Assembly: GCF_009856825.1 (NCBI RefSeq)
Contig: NZ_WVTD01000011.1
Span: forward strand, 95,646 to 159,645
Reading direction: 5' to 3'
DNA: 64,000 nucleotides
Source of the DNA: Novosphingobium silvae
GTDB taxonomy: Bacteria; Pseudomonadota; Alphaproteobacteria; Sphingomonadales; Sphingomonadaceae
The notes below the pieces were generated by a model. It saw nothing but the letters and a program-made list of their open reading frames with translations. It ran no database searches and was not told the origin of the DNA. Positions 37,021 to 45,091 of this stretch are shown here, piece after piece. How positions within the stretch are numbered: position 1 is the stretch's first letter; each line of letters begins with the position of its first letter. A program made the position numbers and the translations under genes.

Positions 37021-38780
37021 TCGAGTGGCTGACCGACACCCTCTTTGTCACCGGCGCGCTGATGGCGCTGGTGCTCGTCGCCCGCAGGCCTGTGGCGCGG
37101 TGGTTCGGGCCGGGCGCGGCCTATGCCTTGTGGGCGCTGCCGATGATCCGGCTGGTTCTGCCTCCCCTGGCGTTGCCGCGCGGGCTGCTCCCGCAGGTCG
37201 ACCTCGGCCCCGATCCGCTGGGGATACTTGCCTCCGGCGACGCGACAGCGCCGACGGCAGCCTACACGGACGCGGTCCCGCTAACCGTGGAAGCTGCCGC
37301 CGCTCTCTCGCCCTTCGAAGCCGCGGGGGCGCTTCCGGGATCGGCGACGATGGAGCCGGGCTTCATCGAGCAGGTGCCATGGACCACCCTGGCGCTGAGC
37401 CTGTGGCTTGGCGGCGCGGTGCTCTTCCTCCTCTGGCGGACCGTCACCTATCGCTGGATGCGTCGCGATCTGCTGGAGGGTGCCCGCCTCGTCGCGCGTT
37501 CGAGCACGGTGCGCATCGTCGAGAGCCCCGCCATCAATGCCCCGCTGGCCTTCGGCGTGCGTGACAAGGTGATCGCGCTGCCCCGGGGCTTTCTGGCGAA
37601 TGAGGATTCGGAGACATCCGACTTCGCGATCGCTCACGAGATGGAGCACCACGCCGGGGGCGACCTGCTGGCACTGATCGCGATGCAGCCGCTTTTCGCG
37701 CTTCACTGGTTCAATCCGGTCGCCTGGGCAGGCTGGCGCGCTCTTCGGCAGGACCAGGAAGCAGCCTGCGATGCGCGCGTCATGGCAGGGCGCAGCCGTG
37801 CAGAGCGTGCGCGCTACGGCGAACTCATCGCCTCGCTGGCGGGCGGCACGCGGCTAGGGCTTGCGGCACCGATGGCCGGCCCGCTTTCGGGCGACAAGCC
37901 GATCATCCACCGCCTGAAGTCGCTGGCCCGCAAGGACGTGAGCCCGGCCCGACGCGTGCTTGCGCGCAGCCTGTTCGCGCTGGCGATCGTCACCGTGCCT
38001 GCCACGGCGACGGCAAGCTATGCCGCCCTGGACGAGGCCGAGGCCCCGGAACCGACTGCGCCCACAGCCGCGCCGGAAGTACTCACTGAGGCCGAGATTC
38101 CCGCTGTTCCGCAAGCTCTCCCCCGCCCGGAAGCGCGCATCGTGCCAGAGAGTGCCCACAACGACGCCTGGCAGGCTCCGGCCGCCGCCGCCGTGCCTGC
38201 GCCCGCCGCCGTGTCGGAGCCGGCCACTCCCCCCGCACCGCCAGCGCCGAGCGTTGCCGCGACACTGGAGCGCGTGGCGCTGCGCGAGAGCCAGGCGGCA
38301 GCCCAGGATGCCGAGCACCGTGCGGCACAGGCTCACTGGCGTGCGGCGGAAGCCCAGGACCGCGCCTCCGAGGCGCAGCGCCGGGCGGCAGCGGCTCGCC
38401 TGCGCGCCGATGCGGCACTCGCCCGCGCGCCCAGAGTGGAACAGACCGTTTCAGCGGACGGCAATCGCCGCACGATCAGCATCGTTCGCAGGGAAGGCGC
38501 GGGCGGAGGCGTGGTGGAACAGCGCATGGTGCTCGACGCGGACTGCCCCGCCGATGCCCACCGCCACGAGATGCGGTCCGGCCGCGATGGTGCGAACAGC
38601 ATCACGGTGATCTGCACCGGTACGCCCAGGGCTGCCCGCGAAGCCGTTCGCGAGGCTGCGCGCAGCGCCCGTGCCTCGATAGCGGCCGATCGAGCCCTGA
38701 ATGCGCAAGTGAGGGCGCAGGTCCTCTCCAGCCTCAACCATGAAATGCATGAGGCCACCGCGGAGGCTGGCGGTATCTGA
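37017..38780 (+). CDS. M56 family (BlaR1-like) sensor metallopeptidase
   Basis: This 587-residue protein has three N-terminal membrane segments and one after the protease domain. The zinc site is AIAHEMEHHAGGD (HExxH at residues 207-211), followed by QPLFALHWFNPVAWAGWRALRQDQEAACDARVM, the M56 signature. A C-terminal periplasmic region has a Pro/Ala stretch, then a long Ala/Arg/Glu coiled coil (EHRAAQAHWRAAEAQDRASEAQ…), not the penicillin-binding domain of true BlaR1. The signal sensed is therefore probably not a beta-lactam bound by acylation. It is coupled to blaI. Confidence 0.88.
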   Translation: MIEWLTDTLFVTGALMALVLVARRPVARWFGPGAAYALWALPMIRLVLPPLALPRGLLPQVDLGPDPLGILASGDATAPTAAYTDAVPLTVEAAAALSPFEAAGALPGSATMEPGFIEQVPWTTLALSLWLGGAVLFLLWRTVTYRWMRRDLLEGARLVARSSTVRIVESPAINAPLAFGVRDKVIALPRGFLANEDSETSDFAIAHEMEHHAGGDLLALIAMQPLFALHWFNPVAWAGWRALRQDQEAACDARVMAGRSRAERARYGELIASLAGGTRLGLAAPMAGPLSGDKPIIHRLKSLARKDVSPARRVLARSLFALAIVTVPATATASYAALDEAEAPEPTAPTAAPEVLTEAEIPAVPQALPRPEARIVPESAHNDAWQAPAAAAVPAPAAVSEPATPPAPPAPSVAATLERVALRESQAAAQDAEHRAAQAHWRAAEAQDRASEAQRRAAAARLRADAALARAPRVEQTVSADGNRRTISIVRREGAGGGVVEQRMVLDADCPADAHRHEMRSGRDGANSITVICTGTPRAAREAVREAARSARASIAADRALNAQVRAQVLSSLNHEMHEATAEAGGI

Positions 38781-38908
38781 CCGCCGAGTATCCAGTACAG
38801 GCGGGCCGTTGCCAGCGCAGCGGCCCGCATCGGCGTGCCCGGAAAGGGTGTGGCGTGTCGGCCAGCGGTCGTGCATGCTGGCGGCGACTTTGAGGAGAAG
38901 GACGGTCC

Positions 38909-40366
38909 ATGGAACATGACGAGGCACCTCGGCGGGAACGCTCGCCGGGCATCAAGCTGCTCTTCGTGGGGCTTGTCGCCCTTGTTCTCATGGTTCCGCT
39001 GCTGCTCGTCTATGCCCTGGTCTACGATCGCCAGGACCAGTCACGCACGGCGCAGGAGGCGATCAACGCCGGCTGGGGCGGAGCGCAGGTGCTGTCGGGT
39101 CCGGTCGTGGTCGTGCCGTTCCGCACGACGCGGGTCCAGAACGAGACGGTGGACGGCAAGGCCGTGACCCGGGTGGTGGAGGTGGAGAAGCTGCTCTACA
39201 TCTCTCCCGTCAGGAATAGGCTGAGCACTCGCATCGACCCGCAGGAACGTCGCAAGTCCATCTATCGGTCGGTCCTGTTCACCGCGGCTGCCAAGGGCAC
39301 GGCGACTTTCCTGCTGCCCGCCGACATCGAGCGCTTCGGCGTCACTCGCGAGCGGCTGATGTGGGACCGCGCGGAAGTGCGCGTGGGCGCGTCGGACGCG
39401 CGGGGACTGACTGCGGGCGGCACGATCGTGGCGGACGGGCGGGCGCTGGAGGTGCAGCCCGGCAAGGGGCCTGCCGCTTCGGGCGGGCAGGGCTTCTTCG
39501 CCTTCCTCCCCTGGGATGGCCAGGGCCGCTTGCGGATCGATTATGCGCTCGACGTGCGCGGCAGCGGAGGCATCAGCCTCGTCCCGCGCGGCGGGCATAC
39601 CCAATGGGATGTCAAATCCAGCTGGGTGAACCCGAGCTTTTCCGGCTCGTTCCTGCCGGACGAACCGCAGGTTTCCGATGCGGGGTTCTCCGCCAGCTAC
39701 ACGATCGACAAGCTGGCGCTGGGTCAGCCGCCGGTGGCGATGGAAGATGTCGGCGCGCCGACCGCTTCGGGCGATGGCAGCTTGCGCGTGGAGCAGCCCG
39801 TCATCACGCCCGCTTCTTCCGCAGGCAACGGCGCGGCGGGCGGCGCGGACGAAGTGATCGGCGCTGCGGGCCACGCCATCACTGTGGACCTGATCGAGCC
39901 GGTGAACCTTTATTAGAAGGTCGACCGCTCGGTGAAGTACGGCTTCCTGTTCATCGGCTTCACCTTCCTCGCCTTCCTGTTGTTCGACGTCGTGGGCGGG
40001 GCGCGGGTGGCTGCGGCGGAGTATCTGCTGACGGGATCCGGGCTGGTGCTGTTCTTCGCGCTGCTTCTGGCATTCGCCGAGGTGGTGGGCTTCACCCTGG
40101 CGTACCTGCTGGCGAGCGCGGCGGTCATCGGGCTTCTGACCGCGTACAGCGCCGCCGTGCTCAAGAGCTGGAAACGCGCCCGGTTCATCGGCGCGCTGCT
40201 GGTCGGGCTCTATGCGCTGCTGTTCGTGCTGCTCAACCTCGAGGCGTGGTCGCTGCTGATCGGCTCGGTCTTGCTCTTCGCCGCGCTGGCCGGGGTCATG
40301 TACGCGACGCGCAACGTGGACTGGGGAGCCGTGGCGCGGACGCGGACCGCGCCCGCCACCACGTAG
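38909..40366 (+). pseudogene. creD: creD-like inner-membrane protein interrupted by an in-frame amber codon
   Basis: One continuous frame of 486 codons encodes a CreD family protein. The N-terminal helix is GIKLLFVGLVALVLMVPLLLVYALVYDRQ, followed by a large periplasmic domain up to VDLIEPVNLY (residue 335). Then come TAG at 39914-39916, KVDRSVKYGFLFIGFTFLAFLLF, and four more membrane helices to the end. CreD proteins read 'VNLYQxVDRSVKYG' here, so a single C-to-T change (CAG to TAG) is the simplest explanation. The 3' part could restart at GTG 39932. CreD is a beta-lactam/colicin-response membrane protein, fitting the adjacent BlaI/BlaR1 pair. A sequencing error or readthrough is also possible. 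Confidence 0.8.
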
Positions 40367-40378
40367 TTCTGCGCGCGA

Positions 40379-41143
40379 TCAGCTCGCTTTCAACCGGGCC
40401 GACGCGATGTGCCACCCCTGCGAGCGGCCCATGCCGGGGCTGATCTGCCGCAGCGTGTAGACGCCCTTGAAGCGCTGGCGGCGTCCGTCGTCCAGCTCGG
40501 CGTCGACCGTCACCGGAACCGTGGCATAGAGCGACCCGGCAGCGCCCTCGATATCGGACACCTGGCCGATCTCGACGTGCGTCCGCCGGGTGTGGCGGTA
40601 GCCAGCGGCGAACTGGTCCAGCGTCTGGGTTGGGCTGCCTTCCGGTCCCCACAGTGACCACGCGGCCGCGTAATCGCTGGCGTTGACTGCTGCGTAGAAC
40701 CGCCGGACAAGGTCGGCTGCGGCCTCACGGCTGGCGGGCGCGAACTCGCATTCGGGAGTGTCGGCGGCGTCCTGCCCCAACAGCGCGCACCCGCGGGCCA
40801 CTTCGTTGCGGATCATCGCGCACGAGTTGGCGGCATTGCACGGCGGCCGGGTTGCGGGAGAGACCGCGCGGCACTGCGCCACAAGCCGGCGCGCGGCGGC
40901 CTCGCCGATGTCGGCCGCGCAGGATATCGGCTGCCGGGGCTCGGGAGACGATAGGGGGGCATAACCATTCTCGGTGGGAGACGCGCTGGCAGGTGAGGGC
41001 GGCGAAACGGGAGGCGTGCTAGCGGTGGAGGAGGTAGCCTCCACGCCCTGCGGTGCCGTTTCGCTTTCGGAGCCGCCGCAGCCTGCGGCAACGAGCGTAA
41101 GCATGCCGAGCAGCGGCAGCGTCATCCAGCGGGCAGTCTTCAT
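40379..41143 (-). CDS. Lipoprotein of unknown function with NTF2-like C-terminal region
   Basis: This 254-residue protein has a lipoprotein signal (LLGMLTLVAAGCGG, Cys near residue 22) and a Ser/Thr/Pro linker. A Cys-rich middle section follows (ISCAADIG…RLVAQCRAV…PPCNAANSCAMIRNEVARGCALL…PECEFA). The C-terminal part (AADLVRRFYAAVNASDYAAAWSLWGPEGSPTQTLDQFAAGYRHTRRTHVEIG) resembles small NTF2-like periplasmic domains. No named family is recognised. ATG 41143 was chosen for the signal peptide. It lies downstream of the sensor kinase on the same strand. Confidence 0.6.
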   Translation of the reverse strand: MKTARWMTLPLLGMLTLVAAGCGGSESETAPQGVEATSSTASTPPVSPPSPASASPTENGYAPLSSPEPRQPISCAADIGEAAARRLVAQCRAVSPATRPPCNAANSCAMIRNEVARGCALLGQDAADTPECEFAPASREAAADLVRRFYAAVNASDYAAAWSLWGPEGSPTQTLDQFAAGYRHTRRTHVEIGQVSDIEGAAGSLYATVPVTVDAELDDGRRQRFKGVYTLRQISPGMGRSQGWHIASARLKAS

Positions 41144-41205
41144 CGGCGATCCCCGTGCAATTGCAGTCGGCAAGGCAACGGCGGGCCGGGCAGGGGTGTT
41201 CCCCC

Positions 41206-41237
41206 GCGATCGGGCGATCGGGCGATCGGGCGATCGG
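41206..41237. repeat. Four perfect tandem copies of an 8-bp unit
   Basis: GCGATCGG is repeated exactly four times (41206-41213, 41214-41221, 41222-41229, 41230-41237). The array lies between the kinase stop and the lipoprotein start. Each unit contains the CGATCG palindrome. Slippage in copy number would change the spacing of the intergenic region. Confidence 0.9.
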
Positions 41238-41264
41238 ACGAGCGGGGCGCCGGTGCGGCGAAGC

Positions 41265-42587
41265 TCAGGTCAGGGCCGGGCGGGGATGACCGTCGGCAGG
41301 CTCTGGAACCCTCAGCCGCGCGATAAGGCCCCCTTGAGGAGACGTGTCGAAGGAAAGTCTGCCATCGAAACGCATCATCAGGCGATGCGCGGTAGGAATG
41401 CCGAGCCCGAACCCCTTGGTGTCTCGCGCGCGGGCGGCATCGATGCGGAAGAACGGGTCGAGGATCGCTTCGAAGTAGCACGAGGGGATACCCGGACCCG
41501 AATCGGCCACTTCGATGCACCAGTGCCCGTCCACGTGCCGGATCGAGATGCGGGCCTCGGTCCCGAACTGGATCGCGTTCTCGACCAGCGCCTGCAGCGC
41601 CAGTGACAGCGGCTCGCGGAACGTGCGCACCCACGCCGGGCCTTGGGCAGAGATGCGCGCCCTCTCGCCATAAGTCGCGAGGACCTCGCGCACCAGTTCG
41701 CCAAGCTCCAGCTCCTCGGGCTCGGCGGCGAGGTGCTGCGCGCGCAGGAACCGCTGGAGCGAGGCGAGCAGCGCTTCCATCTCGTCCACGCTGGCAAGGA
41801 TCACCTCGCCCAGTTCGGGGTCGTCGATGAGTTCGGCAGCCACTTTCTGGCGTGAAAGGGGCGTGCGAAGATCGTGGCTGATGGCCTCGAAGGAACGGGC
41901 CTGATCCTGCAGCAGGCGGGCAATCCGCTCCTGCATGACGTTCATCGAGTGTGCCAGCTTGCGAAGGTCGGGCGAGCCGCCCTCGTGGATGGTCACCTGC
42001 CGGCCCTGGCCGATGGCGTCGGCGGCATCGCTCATCCGGCGCAGCGGCCGGGTCAGGATGTGCAACGCGGCAAGGCCGATGCCGAGGCAGGCAAGCGAGG
42101 TCGCCAGCGTCAGCACCGTGGCACGCAGGGCCACCGGCCACATCGCGTTCATGTCGCGCGAACGGAAGTTCAGCCAGTGCCCGTCGCCGAGCCGGATCGA
42201 GCCCACCAGATCGCGCTTGCCGTGGTTCACCCGCCGCACCGCAAGATGCAGCGCGCGCCCGCCGAGCGAGGGTTCCCATTCGACGATGCGCCGGGCGATC
42301 GCCTTCAGTGTCTCGGTCGTTTCGGGGCCTGTCACGCTGGGCGCGTCAGCCACGGCGGCGGCAAGGTGGCGGGTGCTCATGGTCGGAGCGGTCAGCTGCG
42401 GATCGAGCGCATGGATGCGGTCGCTCACCACCAGCATCTCGGCGACGCGGCGCGCATGGTCTTCGCTCAGCGTCTGCCGGTCGATCGACTGGTAGAAGAC
42501 GAGACTGGCGGCAAGCTGCATCACGCCCAGGAGCATGAAGACGATTGCAACATAGACCGCGAAGCGCGGCGCGAAAGGTCGAGCCAC
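41265..42587 (-). CDS. EnvZ-like sensor histidine kinase without an adjacent response regulator
   Basis: This protein of about 440 residues starts with a membrane helix (AVYVAIVFMLLGVMQLAASLVFY), a periplasmic sensor region, a second helix (VALRATVLTLATSLACLGIGLAAL) and HAMP. HisKA has His238 in FEAISHDLRTPLSR, and HATPase_c has ENAIQFG, VADSGPGIP, FFRIDAAR and KGFGLGIPTAHR. The GTG at 42587 is preferred because AGGAGAGAGGA lies seven bases upstream; the frame is open to 42800. Its partner regulator is not next to it on either side. It diverges from an oxidoreductase gene. Confidence 0.85.
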   Translation of the reverse strand: MARPFAPRFAVYVAIVFMLLGVMQLAASLVFYQSIDRQTLSEDHARRVAEMLVVSDRIHALDPQLTAPTMSTRHLAAAVADAPSVTGPETTETLKAIARRIVEWEPSLGGRALHLAVRRVNHGKRDLVGSIRLGDGHWLNFRSRDMNAMWPVALRATVLTLATSLACLGIGLAALHILTRPLRRMSDAADAIGQGRQVTIHEGGSPDLRKLAHSMNVMQERIARLLQDQARSFEAISHDLRTPLSRQKVAAELIDDPELGEVILASVDEMEALLASLQRFLRAQHLAAEPEELELGELVREVLATYGERARISAQGPAWVRTFREPLSLALQALVENAIQFGTEARISIRHVDGHWCIEVADSGPGIPSCYFEAILDPFFRIDAARARDTKGFGLGIPTAHRLMMRFDGRLSFDTSPQGGLIARLRVPEPADGHPRPALT

Positions 42588-42953
42588 TTCCTGATCCTCT
42601 CTCCTGGCGCCCTGCTCCTGCGACACGGCGCCGCCCTGCTGCAATCTGCGCTCCCACCCGGACCCGGCCTCGTCAACCGGCGCGGCACGGCAGCAACGAT
42701 TTGATACGCAAACAGTCGGATACGCAATGTCACGGCGCTGCGCGGTCGATACATTCAGGGCGAGGAGGAGGGCTGGATACCTGTTCAATCTGACAGGCAC
42801 CGGGCCGCGCCTGTCCGGCTAGCCTTGTCTCGTGGCAAGCACCGGCGCTGCCGACTCGCCAGGCGCGGCGGGCAGGAGCGCCGGATTTTCAAAGAGCGGG
42901 CACTGGCCGCTCGCGATAGGGCCGCAAGAACAAGAACCGCCGGGAGAGACAGG
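42588..42953. promoter_or_regulatory. Divergent regulatory region with a 9-bp direct repeat
   Basis: Between the kinase and the oxidoreductase no gene is supported. GATACGCAA occurs twice in direct orientation (42703-42711 and 42719-42727; 16-base period) in an otherwise GC-rich stretch. That spacing, about one and a half helical turns, is sometimes seen for response-regulator dimers or activators. The remainder is unremarkable to me. Confidence 0.4.
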
Positions 42954-44009
42954 ATGATGAACCGCCGCATAGTTCTTGAGTCGCGGCCCGTCGGCGTGCC
43001 GGACGCCGCGAACTTCCGCGTCGAGGAAGTCGCGCTGCCGGAAATCGGCGAAGGGCAGGTGCTGCTGGAGAACCGCGTCTTCGCGATCGATCCGGCGGTG
43101 CGGGGCATGCTCGACGATGTGAAAAGCTATATGCCGCCCGTTCCACTCGGCGGGCTGATCCCGACGATGGTGCTCGGCCGCGTCGTCCAGTCCCGCAATC
43201 CGGACTTTCGCGAAGGCGATTATGGCCGCGCGTTCATCGGCTGGGAGACGCATTCGGTCATCTCTCCGGGCAGCGTCGGCTTCGAGAACGTGCGCGTGGC
43301 CGAAGACCTGCCGCTCACCGCCTATATGGGCGCGTGCGGCTGGTCGGGCATCACCGCCTATGTGGGGCTCAAGCGCTACGGAGAAATGCGGAGGGGGGAC
43401 GAGGTGCTGATGAGCGCGGCGGCCGGAGCCGTGGGCTCGGTCGCGGGGCAGGTCGCCCGGCTTTCCGGATGCCGCGTGGTGGGCACGGTGGGGTCGGCGG
43501 AGAAAGCGCGCCACATCGTCGAGGACCTCGGTATGGATGCCGCCATCAACTACCGCGAAAGCGACGACCTCGACGCCGAGATCGTCCGCCACTTTCCCGA
43601 AGGCGTGGACCTCTACTTCGACAACGTGGGCGGCGTCATGCTCGACACCGTGCTGCCGCGCATGAAGGCTTTCGGACGCATCCCCGTCTGCGGGATGATC
43701 GCCAACTACAACCACCAAGCGGACCCCTATCCCATCCGCAACATGTGGCAGGTCCTGGTCAACCGCATCACCATGCGCGGCTTCCTGGCCTATGAGGCGG
43801 CCGACATGGTGCACGAGGCGGAGGAGGCGCTGGCGGGCTGGGTGCGATCGGGCGAGCTCGTCGCGACGGAGAACGTCTCGACCGGGCTCGAGGCGACGCC
43901 GGGCGCTTTCATCCGCCTGATGTCGGGTGAGACGACCGGAAAGACGCTGGTCCGCCTTGACGAGACAGTGTCCACCCTTGCCGACTGGAAGGTGCCCGCC
44001 CATGCCTGA
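42954..44009 (+). CDS. NADP-dependent oxidoreductase (MDR superfamily, PTGR1/curcumin reductase-like)
   Basis: This 351-residue zinc-independent medium-chain reductase starts MMNRRIVLESRPVGVP, typical of the leukotriene B4 dehydrogenase group. VSAAAGAVGSVAGQVARLSGCRVVGTVGS-type text (SAAAGAVGSVAGQ) is the nucleotide-binding loop. EGVDLYFDNVGGVMLDTVLPRMKAFGRIPVCGMIANYN is the family signature. Such enzymes reduce C=C bonds of enones with NADPH; the substrate here is unknown. RBS GGGAGAGACAGG precedes ATG 42954. The downstream NTF2-like gene overlaps its end. Confidence 0.88.
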   Translation: MMNRRIVLESRPVGVPDAANFRVEEVALPEIGEGQVLLENRVFAIDPAVRGMLDDVKSYMPPVPLGGLIPTMVLGRVVQSRNPDFREGDYGRAFIGWETHSVISPGSVGFENVRVAEDLPLTAYMGACGWSGITAYVGLKRYGEMRRGDEVLMSAAAGAVGSVAGQVARLSGCRVVGTVGSAEKARHIVEDLGMDAAINYRESDDLDAEIVRHFPEGVDLYFDNVGGVMLDTVLPRMKAFGRIPVCGMIANYNHQADPYPIRNMWQVLVNRITMRGFLAYEAADMVHEAEEALAGWVRSGELVATENVSTGLEATPGAFIRLMSGETTGKTLVRLDETVSTLADWKVPAHA

Positions 44010-44543
44010 TGCCGCGTTCGACACATCTGCTGGGCCCCGCTGGACGGCGTGCTCGGTGACCTGCTTTCGCGGGCCACTCTGGGTGATCTGCTGGCGCAGT
44101 ACGCCAACCTGCTCGACTGGCTCGACTGGGAGCGGCTGGATGCGGTGTTCTGGCCCGAAGCCCTGTTCGACTTCGGCATGTTCAAGGGCGACTTCGCTGC
44201 ATACCGGACTTTCGTGGCGCAGCTCGAGGAAGGCTATTCGCGGCGCCTCCACATGTTCGGCATCCCTTCGATCACACTGTCGGGGGAGCGGGCGCGGATC
44301 GACGCGACCTCGGTGATCGTCTGCCGCACGGACGCGCCCGCCCCGGGCATCGACGACATGTTCTGGGGCCGCTACCTGTTCGATGCGGAGCGGCGAGGCG
44401 GCGAATGGCGGCTTTCCGGCCTCACGTATGTGCTCAACCTGTTCGACCACCGCGAACGCCAGGCCGACGATCGCGGCGGACCGATGACGTTCGGCGACGG
44501 CCTCTCTCCGCTCCATCCCCTGGCGGCGCGACAACGGCGGTAG
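44002..44543 (+). pseudogene. NTF2-like (SnoaL fold) protein with probable N-terminal frameshift
   Basis: The frame open from GTG 44049 encodes a clear NTF2-like domain: LSRATLGDLLAQYANLLDWLDWERLDAVFWPEALFDFGMFKGDFAAYRTFV…HMFGIPSITLSG…VLNLFDHRE. The natural ATG at 44002, which overlaps the upstream stop, lies in a different frame (MPDAAFDTSAGP). One extra base in the CCCC run at about 44035-44038 would join both into a single ORF of about 180 residues (…GPPLDGVLGDLL). It could be a real 1-nt deletion, a sequencing error, or an intact gene starting at GTG 44049. NTF2-like folds serve as isomerases, dehydratases or binding proteins; the role is unknown. Confidence 0.6.
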
Positions 44544-44566
44544 CGCTGCGCCGCCAGGAGTGGGGG

Positions 44567-45085
44567 TCAGCCGCGGGTGTCTCCCGGCCAGGTCTTCTGC
44601 GCCGCCCAGCCATCCACGCCGAGGCGGCGCAACTGCTCGTCCACCGTGCGTTCCACCTGCGCGGCCCCCGCGTCGCGGCAGCCCATCCGATGGGTGAGCG
44701 CGGTGCGGGTGCCGTCGGCCGAGATCCACTCGACCGTAAGGCTGGACATGTCGGTGGCGGCGCCGGGGCAGGGGACTGCCCGCTCGGTGCCTGTCGCGGG
44801 GCGCACCGGCGCGAGCGCCCGCCGCACCGCCTCGTAGGCGTCACGCCCGGCGGAATGCGAGCGTGGGCCGAGGACGGCGGTATGCCGCTCGCCCTCGAAA
44901 TCGACCCGCCCGGCCGGGGTCACCGCGATACGGTAGACCGGGCAGAAGCCGAAGCACGGCCCGCGCGAAATGCGAATCTCTTCGCGCGGACGGGCCTGTC
45001 CGATGGCACCGGGCTGCATGCGGGGGGTGCAGCATAACAGCAGCCCGGTGCCCAGGACGATGGCGCAAAGGGTCAGTGCGCGCAT
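44567..45085 (-). CDS. DUF6438 domain lipoprotein
   Basis: This 172-residue protein has a lipoprotein-like signal (MRALTLCAIVLGTGLLLCC). The domain begins IRISRGPCFGFCPVYRIAVTPAGRVDFEGERHT, the pattern of DUF6438 (a small domain with CFGxCPxY, probably a disulfide), and ends with a conserved Gly/Trp-containing tail (RRLGVDGWAAQKTWPGDTRG). Function unknown. It begins six bases after the stop of the autotransporter gene and is likely in the same transcript. Confidence 0.7.
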   Translation of the reverse strand: MRALTLCAIVLGTGLLLCCTPRMQPGAIGQARPREEIRISRGPCFGFCPVYRIAVTPAGRVDFEGERHTAVLGPRSHSAGRDAYEAVRRALAPVRPATGTERAVPCPGAATDMSSLTVEWISADGTRTALTHRMGCRDAGAAQVERTVDEQLRRLGVDGWAAQKTWPGDTRG

Positions 45086-45091
45086 CGTCCC

